From assembly GCA_004352715.1 (NCBI GenBank), contig SCFE01000046.1:614654-678653 (forward strand): 64,000 bases of DNA, read 5' to 3'. Source of the DNA: Hofstenia miamia (Eukaryota; Xenacoelomorpha; Acoela). Position 1 is the first letter of the stretch; the number at the start of each line of letters is the position of its first letter. The notes under the pieces are model-generated. The model was not told the origin of the DNA and made no database searches. It saw only the letters and a program-made list of their open reading frames with translations. Shown one piece after another: positions 1 through 10,170 of the stretch. The translations under genes were made by a program, and so were the position numbers.

Positions 1-26
1 TATATATATATATATATATATATATG
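1..26. repeat. (TA)n microsatellite
   Basis: Pure TA dinucleotide run at the window edge. It probably continues outside the window. Confidence 0.95.
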
Positions 27-589
27 CGTGTAAGGGATTGCCTTGAAGAGATATCTAATATAGCTGCTTACTAATAGACGAACTTGAGGAGTCATTGCTA
101 GACTGAATTGCCTTATATATACATCGCTCTTGCTCCTAAGCTATTTAGTAGATGCGGAATTGACAATTGTAACATCTCTTTCAATGAATGTTTAGTTTCC
201 GCTTAAGGCATCTCTGTTAAACTACAGTGGCAGTTGTCTGCAACAAACATTAAATAATGTAATTCGCTAACCGTACAAACGGACAATACACGCGACTACC
301 AACACAAAATTTTGGAAGGTCAAATATGCAACCCCTTTATTTTTTATGAAGAGGGATGCATCTTATACTTCCATCGCCAGAAGTGAAGCTGCACATATTT
401 TTGTTTTTCGTTGCAATTATTTTGTATGTTAATACACTTTGTATTTTGAAAATCTTTTACTCTGAAATTTTGTTTTCGAATGGTAGTTCTATGCAAGCAG
501 ATATCATTTTCACAACTTATAATAAAAGTCGATGCACAGAATCTATTTGATAAACAGCTTTGCCCGTATAATTTCAATTTCAATACATA
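27..589. other. Non-coding flank, nothing recognised
   Basis: A+T-rich sequence. The open frames here (around 344-625) have no family resemblance and run into the terminal repeat of the adjacent Tc1 element, so I do not call a gene. Confidence 0.5.
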
Positions 590-743
590 TACAGTACTGG
601 CCAAAAGTTTGGGAACACTTTCCAAATTTAGAAATTTTGTATTTTACACTAAAAAACGCAATGTAGAAACAATATAATAACACAATGTAGAAAAAATATG
701 TTAACACCGTGTAGAAAGTAAATAGTTACTTCAGAAAAACTCA

Positions 744-1842
744 CTAATATTTTGTATGTCCGCCATTATTGACCAAAGACGCAGCAATGCGATTTGACAT
801 TAACTCGACCAGCTTTCTACAATAATCATCAGTAATCTCTGTGCACCATACTACTTTTATTTGCTCCTTCAGATTGTCGAGTCATGTGAATTAGCGCTTC
901 CTCAGACAGTTTTTGATGTGATGCCAGCAATTTTCTCTGACGTTGAGATCTGGGGAGTTTCCCGGCCCCAGAGCTGGCATTGGGTCTCACAGACCCATTC
1001 AATTTTATTTAATCCTATTTTTTAACGTGTTGTACCCTTCAGTACCTTATGTTTATTGAATGATTTACATTGTTTAAGAAGAGAATTTTAAAAAAATTAA
1101 AATATACAGCAGATAAGGTAAGAAAGGGCTCTCAGACCCGGTGCTATTTGTTTTACAAAGATGATAATATTGATGAATAATGAACATATTTGACATGAAT
1201 CCCAGCTGTAATTTTACAAAACACTCATTTATTATTCAAAATAAAGTTTATTTTAGAAGTTGTTTATTATGACTATCCTTAACAGTTAGTAAAAAAATAG
1301 TTTGAAGATCATATATACAAAGTAACATGTGTTGATCTTTGGTCGTCGAATGTGTGGCCGGTATAATGTAAACTGGCAAATCTTGGATTCGTCAATACAC
1401 ATTACTTGATGCCACATCTCAGGCGTGTAGTGTTGGTATTGCCTGCAGAAGCGCAACCGGTCTCGAATGTTCTTTGAAGGCAATCAGGGTATGGCTGCCG
1501 GTTTGCACGATGGAAGGTCAAAGGTAGTGTTCAATCGACGCCTAATGGTGCGTGTTGATACATTCTGCACTACCGCACCTAGATTTGCTTTGACTTCAGA
1601 AGATGAAGAGAATGGTTGATTGACGACGTAACAATGAATGAGACGAACAGTCTGAGATGTCACTTTTGGTCTTTCAGACCGCTTGTGAGAGGAAAAATTT
1701 TGCAGTTGCTGATAGCGAGTAACACTTCTGGATACCGAAGATACTGGCACGCCCATTCTAACAGCTATAGCTCGATAATTGTACCCCTCCTCACACAAGA
1801 TATGAATTTGAGCACGCTTTGTTGGTGAAATTTCACTACCAC
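744..1842 (-). pseudogene. Tc1-like transposase pseudogene
   Basis: Cut-and-paste transposase remnant with the Tc1 order. First comes an N-terminal helix-turn-helix region (1484-1842; frame contains ISPTKRAQI and YNYRAIAVRMGVPVSSVSRS). Next is the start of the DDE domain (1310-1483; RDRLRFCRQY, then CIDESKICQF with the first catalytic Asp). After foreign sequence comes the C-terminal part (744-970; SPDLNVREN with the third acidic site region, ending GGHTKY then TAG). The second Asp block is missing; the space at about 970-1310 is filled by unrelated DNA including a small inverted-repeat insert. No ATG opens the N-terminal frame, because an in-frame stop precedes it. It is not functional. Confidence 0.85.
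978..1143. mobile_element. Small inverted-repeat insert (MITE-like) in Tc1
   Basis: Begins CATTGGGTCTCACAGACCC. The end, read on the minus strand, is CACCGGGTCTGAGAGCCC. These are matching, partly palindromic ends about 166 bp apart, inside the Tc1 element where transposase sequence should be. The superfamily is not assignable; a TTAA target (piggyBac) is not visible. Confidence 0.5.
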
Positions 1843-2058
1843 ACCATATTTCAAACTATAATGATAGTGCTCTTTCAATGAAAATGTATTGTGTGTAAAT
1901 CAAAAGTTGTGTTAACTTGATTGGCTAAATGAATCTGTTGTAAATTCTAAGAAAAATTGGGAATTCTAGGAATTTTATGACGTTTCCAGGAAATAGCATA
2001 AAACACGCTTTAGACAGGTTACTGTTCCCAAACTTTTGGCCAGTATTGTATAAATGTA

Positions 2059-2061
<3 letters not shown>

Positions 2062-2091
<30 letters not shown>
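2062..2091. repeat. (TA)n microsatellite
   Basis: Run of TA next to the right end of the Tc1 element. Confidence 0.9.
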
Positions 2092-2092
<1 letters not shown>

Positions 2093-2999
2093 TTAGCTGT
2101 AGTATACCATGGTTATATCAATTAAAATGAATTCATATGTAAAATGGAATAGTAATTACAAATATGAATGCGTTTTATTGAACATTCGTTTCTGATGAAA
2201 ATTGAATTTTAAGGCAGTCCATTCAACAATGTTTAATATCATTAGAATATTAAAACTTTTAATTGCTTTTGCAATGGAACAGATCTTTCGAAATCGAGCA
2301 TAAATTAAAACGATTTAATTTTATAATTATGATTTTTGCATTTCAAAGAAATAAATGCACCTTAATCCGAATGGGCACATTTTGTAAATTTTATTTTTTA
2401 AAAAAGAATATGTAAGTAGCTCGTTTATATGAAAGTATTTAAGACAACATTTTTTGTGTTAATCAGCCATATAATTGTAACTGCGTTATTAATCAAATTT
2501 TCTTCTTAAGAAATTTCGTAATTTTCCAAATCGTTCTATCTTAAGCCTCCAACAGAAATGTTCCAAGTTTTCATACTGCACGCATTGAGCCGCAAGTATG
2601 CACACAATACACATCCTACTTTTACATAATGTACCCATCAATGTTTTAGGCAAGATACCACGTTATCACTATTTTACAGTATTTTCATAATATAGCGGCA
2701 TTGGTTTCAGAATAGGTATACCACCGGGCTCTAGAAACTTTAAACAGGTAATTTCGTTTTTTTGAATAATCAGTAATTCACTACTTTTTCTTGGCAACAT
2801 TATATAATAATGTCTATAAACATCCAATCAAATTCGTTTTTGATTTTAATGTTTTGAATCAGTAATTGAGGTGTTAATTATATCTTCCCAGTGATAGAAA
2901 AACACAATTCTTTTTAAAATTAATTGATGAATGAACAAGTAGCCGTGCATCAAAATAATCCTCGCCTGATACAATTTCATCAAATTGATGTACATCAAA
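2092..2999. other. Intergenic, nothing recognised
   Basis: A+T-rich, no reading frame of note, no repeat boundary seen. Ends at a single-N assembly joint (3000). Confidence 0.6.
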
Positions 3000-3000
3000 N

Positions 3001-3060
3001 TTTCCAGGAAATAGCATAAGCACGCTTTAGACAGGTTACTGTTCCCAAACTTTTGGCAAG
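3001..3060 (-). mobile_element. Tc1-like element, terminal fragment (copy 2)
   Basis: Nearly identical to the right 60 bp of the 590-2050 element (shared TTTCCAGGAAATAGCATAA and the terminal TTCCCAAACTTTTGG). It starts exactly after the single N at 3000, so the rest of the copy was probably lost at an assembly joint. The following (TA)n mirrors the setting of copy 1. Confidence 0.85.
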
Positions 3061-3061
3061 T

Positions 3062-3062
3062 A

Positions 3063-3096
<34 letters not shown>
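3062..3096. repeat. (TA)n microsatellite
   Basis: TA run directly abutting the Tc1 terminal fragment. Confidence 0.9.
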
Positions 3097-3099
<3 letters not shown>

Positions 3100-6000
3100 G
3101 TACATGCGCCTGCCGTTATTTTTTGGGAATACATGCTCTTGTAAAAAAATTTTCAAGCCTCTCAATTTTGGCTTAATATTGATTTTATCGTTAACTACCA
3201 CCGCAAAATCTTTGATTGATAATCCGGATCTTTCTTATTTAATAAGTCCTATATAATTTGATTTATGCGAGAATGACAATTGCAACATCTGTTTCAATGC
3301 CTATTTTGAGGACATTTAAGGCATCTCTGTTAAACTGCATACATTTTTTGTTGTAGTAATTATGTATTTGAATTTGAATACAAAATTTAGGGCGATTTAA
3401 AACAAGTTAATAAAGATTTCTGCCAATAGCGGTATTAACTGTGCAACAATTTTAGCAGAATAAAAATGGCAAGATTTCTCCTGCTTCCATGGAAAGATTC
3501 TTTTCAATGTTAAAAGGCATGCTTAAGACAATAAAAAATCTAAGGATAATGTGCAGTCCTATATTTGTGTTTCTTACTGCCTAGTTAATTATGTTTAGTA
3601 TAGAATACATGCATTTTACAAAAACAAAAAAATCTTTAGGTCAATATTTTAGGTAAAAAAATTACGCTTTTATGTCAAAAAAGTAAAAAGTTTTGCCCAA
3701 TGAGGAATTTCAAAAACCGAATAACCGGTTATTTGCTTATAAACTAATGGACTATTAATTTCTCTGTTTAAGGCTAACCAATTAATTGGTTTTTTCTCAA
3801 CTCAGTCTGTTAGACTTACTATCTATTATTTCTTGACAGAAAATCGTGAATTATATACGTGAAGCTCAATGCTAATCGAATTTTTATGTAGAATCAAGTT
3901 AGTATAGATTGATCAGGCAAAAATTATGTAATGAACTTACTAAGTAAAGGTATGGAATAATTAAATTATAGTTTGATTGTTAGAGGCGTATCACAGTCTC
4001 CTCCCTTTTTTGACTAAGAAGTGAGAGTTACAAAGTTTAAATTTGATAAATTTGCGTATAAATGAATAGCATAAAATATCATTTTAACAATTTTTCAAAT
4101 TGATGTAAATAATCACCTCATGCATAGTACTGTGGACAATCGACTGACATAGAAAGGAAATGAAAATAGTAATAATATTTTGTTTTACCTGAATTTTTTC
4201 ATATTTAAATAGAACTCGTGGACTTAAGTGATAGAATGAGTTTATATTTTAAAGAATTCTGGAAATATTTGAATGTTTTCGTAGCTTGTGCGCAGAAATG
4301 TAAATAAATCCATATTTTGGTGACTTCATTTGACTATAAATGAAAATGCACCATAAATAATGCAATAAAACGTCCAATAATTTATTAAAAATATCATAGG
4401 ACGAGAGTATACTGAAAAAATTTCGCGGTTTTCTAGATGATATCATCATTGGTTGAAATTGCCGACTTGTAGCTACTTGCAGTTACTATAAGAAGTTAAA
4501 AATATATAAACTCAATATTGTTTGGCAATTTTACTATAGCTTCAGCTCAAAACATGTGCTTGCCAAACTTTTGCTTATATATAATAATACTAGAAACTAG
4601 TACAGCCATTAATCATTGAGAATAACCTGACAAAAGGCGTTTCAGGAGAAGAAAATTAAAGAAAACATACATTTTCGATAATTGTAAATTTTTTGTACTT
4701 TCAAACATTTAACTAAGTGTAACTTTCTAATATGTTTTGTGTGAAACTTGTTAATAGAGACGTTCAAAACGGATATCGGCACAACAACTAATATCGGCAA
4801 GTTTAACAACCATCTATCAATACCATTTCGATTAGATAGTTTCTAAAGACTCATTGTGGACGAGGAATTGGGAAGGAATTATTACTATTTAGTTAGTAAT
4901 AGATTCAAATACCAAAAGTGTCTGCGAATATTGATTTTTCTTCTTTGAAGATAAGCTAAGTAAGTTATTAGTTAAATCACCTTTAATTAACACAAAATCA
5001 CTTAAATAATTAGCAATTTGATTACATCAAATTAAAAAACCGTGCAATGTATGTGGAATGCCTAAGAAGATTCGCGGCTCAATCAAGGTAACAGTAGATA
5101 AACTTTGTTTTCATCGTCGACGTGACACTCAAATCAATAATAATTGCGTTCCTGCGCTTTTTGATTAATTACTAACTGAAGGTTGACTAAATCTTCTTCT
5201 TTTTCATAGGCTTAGAAAAACTAGCAATGGTAATTTTTGATTATTAAAAACTGGAAATAGTCCATGCTGTTCAAAATCGAGAATTTTTTGTAAAATTTAC
5301 TAAATGTAATTTAATGAACTTTAATTTTAAATCAAATTTTATGATTCATTAATGTTTCATTATTAAAAAAATGATTTTTGTGGGAAACTTACTCTAAAAA
5401 AGTTGCTAGGCCTATTAATATTCCTTAGAAAACTATCTTTTTCAGGATCACAGGGTAAAGCTGAAGAGGCTGAATACGCAATACCTATTCATTTAATTCT
5501 GTTTGAAAATATAATTGAATAGTTGTTCGACTGAGAAGTAAAACAAGTTTTGCCTTTCCAAGAAATTCACTGTTTTTGCAAAAACGTAAAATAATTTTTG
5601 AATGTATTAACAAATGCATAGAATTCAAATATAAAAGTTTAGTGTATGCTCAAAAATTACTTTGACATATTTGGAAAGTCCCAACTATCTTAAAATCGCA
5701 TGACTCATACTTTTTTTGACAATAAATTTTACATGATGACATGCGCAGAGAACATCTAACAATTGCCTGCAACAATGGGAAATTGTTAGAATTTTTTTCA
5801 TTTTGGTAAATCTCATAATGATTTAATAAAAGTGCGAGGAACATAATGTTGGAAATAAAATTGATTTTTGTGTTTTGATGTAATTTTCCTCAAATTTAGT
5901 GGCAAGTTCTATGTCATCGGTCAACATTGATTATTAGGTTGGGCTCACACATCAGGGAGATTTAATTGCTTTTGGGAGAGGGTCAGAGATGTGTGCACGG

Positions 6001-7256
6001 TCTTGGAAAATTGTCTGCAACACCAATGATAAATATAACAGTGGTGCTTTTGATTTAAATGCTGCACATAATGATTAAGAGAAATCAATTATTAATATTA
6101 TTATTTAATGTTTATTAAACTAAATAACTTACAAGGATTGAAATGAAATTATAAATTAGCACCATAAAAATTAACAATAATATTTTAAAACGACAAATAA
6201 ATTAATGAAATAAAGAGTATAGATATTATTGGCGTTTGCGAACAATGAAGGGAAAGTTATAAATTGATTTCTTCTGGAGCTTGTTGAATACCTTTCAAAA
6301 CGAAAGTTATCCGAACGACTAAGACGATCAGGAATCAAATAATTGAGAAAATGGGATTTTGAGATCATTTAATTAAAAAGTTTCATTTCTAAGTAAATTC
6401 TTCTATATTATATAATAATTTATGTTTCTCTGCAACAACCAGTCATGAATTTAACATCACGATTAATAACTCTCTGGAGTTTACGCCATCCCCCCCTGAT
6501 TTGGGCGCCCAGCCTTAGGCTAAAAATAAAACACTTTTGTAATTTCCCCCCTATTGGAAGGTCTGGACCCTCATTTACGTACGCGAGGGTTTTTCAGAAA
6601 AAACACAAATGACATAATGTCATTAGTAAGAAAAACTGCTGATCTTACTAATGACGAAATACATTTTCTCTCCTTAAAGTTAATCGTGGGAAATTTATAG
6701 ATTTAGAAGATAAATAATGAAACACACCACAGCCACAATATGACAAAATGAATTTCTATACTCATTCTATTATATTAGGGAATTGCAATTATTTTGAATA
6801 TTTTCAACGTATGTGAGAAGAACGTATAATTTTGCAAATCAAAGAAATTAATTTCCAACTCGTTTCTAATTTAATTCCCATTTTTGACATAATCTTCTCA
6901 AATTTCAGTTTCGAAATAAATTGCTAATCGCGCTGCGGTCTGCTTTGAAAGCGCAAACAAAGTAATTTTTCAAACTTTGAAGACTGAGGTGATAAATACG
7001 GAGATGTAGTTGCACGATTCGGAGACTTTTCTTTTGCTTGATTAAGTGAGGAAATGCCGTCGCACTTTGATCATAAGTTGTTGATTGATTCAAGGAATTT
7101 TGGTTTTATGGCTGCCAGAATTGGATGAAAGCTTTAAATTAATTTGGAGACAAAATCCATTAGCTAGTACTAAAAATACCTCCGAATTTCTTGGACATAG
7201 AATTCTTGACACATTTCATGGGTTAATATTAATTCGAAAAAGGCCTTAACCATGGT
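3097..7256. other. Intergenic, mostly featureless
   Basis: About 4 kb of A+T-rich sequence. No protein family was recognised in any frame; short frames such as 4249-4449, 5650-5844, 6171-6368 and 6905-7093 look like chance. A perfect hairpin sits at 6619-6655. Confidence 0.5.
6619..6655. repeat. Perfect inverted repeat (hairpin)
   Basis: GTCATTAGTAAG and its exact complement CTTACTAATGAC, separated by 13 bases; the stem extends to 13 bp with an A-T pair. No gene is nearby. Confidence 0.7.
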
Positions 7257-7264
7257 GTACGAGT

Positions 7265-7555
7265 TACTGATGTGCATCGGGTAGCGGTACTACCCGTGTC
7301 TACCCGATTCTACCCGCCCATACCCATGGGTACAGATATTATTATTATTATCGGAAAAGAGTATGCTTCCATGTTTGAATTAGGATTTGTTTAAAAAGCG
7401 GTAAAATTTATAAAATATCAAAATTATTAACATTATTAGCAACATTTTCTTCAAACATTATTTGACTTTTTTGAATATCATAATCGCAGCAAAAAATTCA
7501 TTCTCGGGTAGTGGCGGGTAAGAAAGTATTTAACAGCAGGTGGATGCGGCACTAT
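7265..7555. mobile_element. Non-autonomous hAT-type element (MITE)
   Basis: Begins TACTGATGTGCATCGGGTAG and ends with the complement of TAGTGCCGCATCC. Flanked by imperfect 8-bp direct repeats GTACGAGT (7257-7264) and TTACAAGT (7556-7563), 6 of 8 matching. hAT elements make 8-bp duplications and often begin TA/CA-TG. Both ends are rich in a GGGTA motif. No coding sequence inside. Confidence 0.55.
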
Positions 7556-7563
7556 TACAAGTG

Positions 7564-8626
7564 TGCAGTAAGATAAGAAACCTCTTAGGAAAATAGGTTT
7601 TTAATACGCAGTAATAAATATTTAAGATTTATAAATGCACATATTTTATTGGGGAGTAATTTTCATGAATTATAATAATATAAGATTTAACCTTAAACAG
7701 CTTGGGATTTTTGAAAATTTTTCGTGATCCTATAAAAATTTTTAAGTACTTATAGCTAAAAAAACTATCAATGGAATAACCAAACTGAAACACCACATGA
7801 TGGGTGAGCGCCTCGTAAATCCATTAACCATCACCTCTGACTTTGCGCAAAGCAAAAATCGATGGGTTTAGTACATCCTTGCACATGTTAAAAAATAGTT
7901 AAAGTTCTTGGCTCCTTGGGCTCAAAGGTTTATAAATACATGAAAAATAGGTATGGAGAGAATTTAAATATTTTTAAAAATTCGAATTTTTAAAAGAAAA
8001 ACTTTTTAACTACTTCAGCCACAGCAGCAATACGCTTTAATAGAAATTTTCAACATTGCATTCGAGCATGTTCTCCAATAGACCTGCCCATGCTTCACGA
8101 GTTTCAAATTTGCTAACAGACTTGGAGAAATTTTTTTCTAAATTTGGAAAAACGGTTTGCCTTTAAAATGGACGTCGGGCGGCTTAAGGTTAATATATCA
8201 ATATTTTTCAAGAAATTCTAAATTATTCAGAAAAATATAAATGATTATTAAATTGACCATTTCAGTAGGGAGCTAGTGTTATAGCAACATGTTATTTAGA
8301 CCATTCCGAGTTCTAAAACGCTTTTGTGTATATCATGTTTGGGGAAATTTCTGCAAGCTTGAAAAATGAAATTCACATTTTATTTAAAATAATGTGAACA
8401 TATATTGATTGATTGAAAATATTTAATTATTCTTTTTGCGGAGTAATTGCAATTTCTCTAAATTTCTAAGCAAAATATATTGGAAAATGAAATACAATAT
8501 TTACTTCATAGAAAGTATGAAACACAATACAACCTATGAAAGATATATAATACGCACACATTATTTCTTAAGTAAGTTTAAGCAATTTTATAATTTACAG
8601 TCTGAAATGTGTAATAAGACATATAT
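7564..8626. other. Intergenic with an old diverged repeat
   Basis: The stretch at about 8085-8190 (TTTCAAATTTGCTAACAGAC to GGCTTAAGGTTAAT) is a diverged relative of about 11805-11915 in the same orientation. No function recognised; otherwise featureless. Confidence 0.4.
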
Positions 8627-9945
8627 ACAGTCCCCGACAATGATTTAGAATGTGAAAAAATACCACAAATACAACAACACAATTTAATCCGACAACCAAC
8701 AGCAATGAAGCCCAAACAACATGAAATAAAATGTTTTTGACAGTCAATATATTGCATGTAGGCCTTTGGCAGACAAAACAGCCTGCATTCGATGAGGCAT
8801 GGATTCCCCCAATGATCGACAATATTCAGGTGTAACTTCATGTGTCCACACGAAAGCGATCTCTTTTTCAAATCTTCAAGAGAGGTTGGTCGTAGTTCAG
8901 CCACCTTTCGCCTCATCATTATCCAGGAATTCTCTATTACATTTAGATAAGGGGAATTACTGGGCCAACCCGTAAAGAGGGTGTAGCCATTTGCTTGTAA
9001 CCAAGGCTTCAACCACTGAATGACCATCTTAGAGTTGGGCGTAGGAGCTTCGTCTTGCTGAAAAATAGTGGTATGCATTTGCGGCATCCACAGAGGGAGT
9101 TTCTCCTGTAATATCTCCAAATATGACTTTCACTGTCGTGTTAGGAGGAAAATCCCATAAGCCGGCCTTTCCCATGGTAGTAATGCCATCCCATATCACA
9201 CAGGATGATGATGTCTTCACTGATGGCATGACAGATCGTGATGCATAGCACCTATTTGCAGGGCAGCGGACAAAACTAACATAATTGGTGAATTGCTTAA
9301 ATATCGACTTAATTGAACACATGCAATTACACCAGTCTTCTGCTGTCAATGCTCGATATCTATTGCTTAATAATAATCTGTCACGAACAATCTTTGCGCT
9401 AAGCCTTGGCTTTCTTACGGGGTGACATGCACAGAGGCCAAAATCCACTTGCAAGCGACGTTGAATTGTTCTTCGACTTACTATGACATCATTGGGTAGC
9501 TGCGTCTTGATTGCAGTGGAAGCAATTGTTGGAGTGACAACACTAAGACGCCTAATCATGGCGTCAGTACGTGGTAGCGTACAACGAGACTTTCCTGGTG
9601 CTTTTCTTGCAGTACATGACCCAGTTCCGTTGAAACTTTTCAAGCAGCGTTGTACCACAGATTAGTTGACACATAGCTGCTGCCCACTAGCTGCTTGTGT
9701 TAAGATTTTACGACTTAGAACAACCATATGTGCTACCTTTTCCGTTGATATGTTGCGATTTTTCACCATTTCTGAATCATAAGTATAGTGACGAAAATAT
9801 ATAGTATAGTAGTTATATACCAAACAAAATATAGACACTGCAATCTGACTAGTGCAGATTGTCATAATCATGCGTGCAAAGTGTGATTATCACGCATACA
9901 GAGTGCATACTTAGTCACAATATGATAAATCATTGTTCGGGACTA
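8627..9945 (-). mobile_element. Tc1-like DNA transposon, second family
   Basis: Terminal inverted repeats: left TACAGTCCCCGACAATGATT, right (minus strand) TAGTCCCGAACAATGATT, at TA targets. Length about 1.3 kb, the normal size for a Tc1 element. The transposase pseudogene reads right to left inside. The TIR differs from the 590-2050 family. The right end merges into a TA microsatellite. Confidence 0.92.
8744..9769 (-). pseudogene. Tc1-like transposase pseudogene
   Basis: Starts at an ATG (MVKNRNIST) at 9767-9769 and ends with the family's usual tail (ESMPHRMQAVLSAKG, then HAIY and TGA). Order: helix-turn-helix (SRKILTQAASGQQ), a first break at an in-frame TAA (9662-9664), a second HTH (IASTAIKTQL, SRRTIQRRL), and the DDE domain with SSSCVIWDGITTMGKAGL. 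A frameshift near 9100 follows, then FQQDEAPTPNSKMVIQWL (second Asp), then WPSNSPYLNVIENSW. The first acidic site is degraded (MCSIKSIFKQF instead of SDES) and the SPDLN Asp is Tyr. At least one stop, one or two frameshifts and lost catalytic residues make it inactive. Confidence 0.9.
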
Positions 9946-9968
9946 TATATATATATATATATATATAT
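9943..9968. repeat. (TA)n microsatellite
   Basis: TA run between the Tc1 right end and the TAGTGCTGG repeat end. Confidence 0.9.
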
Positions 9969-10170
9969 TAGTGCTGGATCCGGCCCGGTTAATCCGGTCA
10001 GGTTAAAACCGGGAAAACCGTTCCGATTAAAGCCTGTTAATCTGCAGAAGCCTGTTAATCCGGTTAAGTAATTCTATCTCAAATTTTCAAAATTTATTGA
10101 TTACAATGATTGCGGTATTAGAAAACAATAGAAATTGTAGGAAAGGATGCAAAGATTCCTATTGTAAAGA
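9969..10170 (+). mobile_element. hAT-like repeat family TAGTGCTGG, copy 1 (one end)
   Basis: Starts TAGTGCTGGATCC followed by repeated CCGGTTAA/TTAACCGG blocks. The same end and adjoining A+T-rich segment occur, reversed, at about 36150-36360 and 49130-49388. TAGTG-type ends suit the hAT superfamily. The opposite end was not found, so this copy may be truncated. Confidence 0.6.

Larger units (their letters stand above)
590..2050 (-). mobile_element. Tc1-like DNA transposon, decayed
   Basis: Bounded by inverted repeats: the left end reads TACAGTACTGGCCAAAAGT and the right end is its complement with one or two changes (TTTGGCCAGTATTGTA at 2035-2050). Both ends sit at TA, the Tc1/mariner target. 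A minus-strand transposase pseudogene fills the inside. The same right-end sequence (about 60 bp) recurs at 3001-3060, so this is a multicopy family. The right end lies about 12 bp from a TA microsatellite. Confidence 0.9.

Noticed and set aside
6171-6368. Minus-strand frame resembling the Arg-rich tail of an RT (LIPDRLSRSDNFRFERYSTS)
   Set aside because: Only a vague likeness, no adjoining RT motif, so not called.
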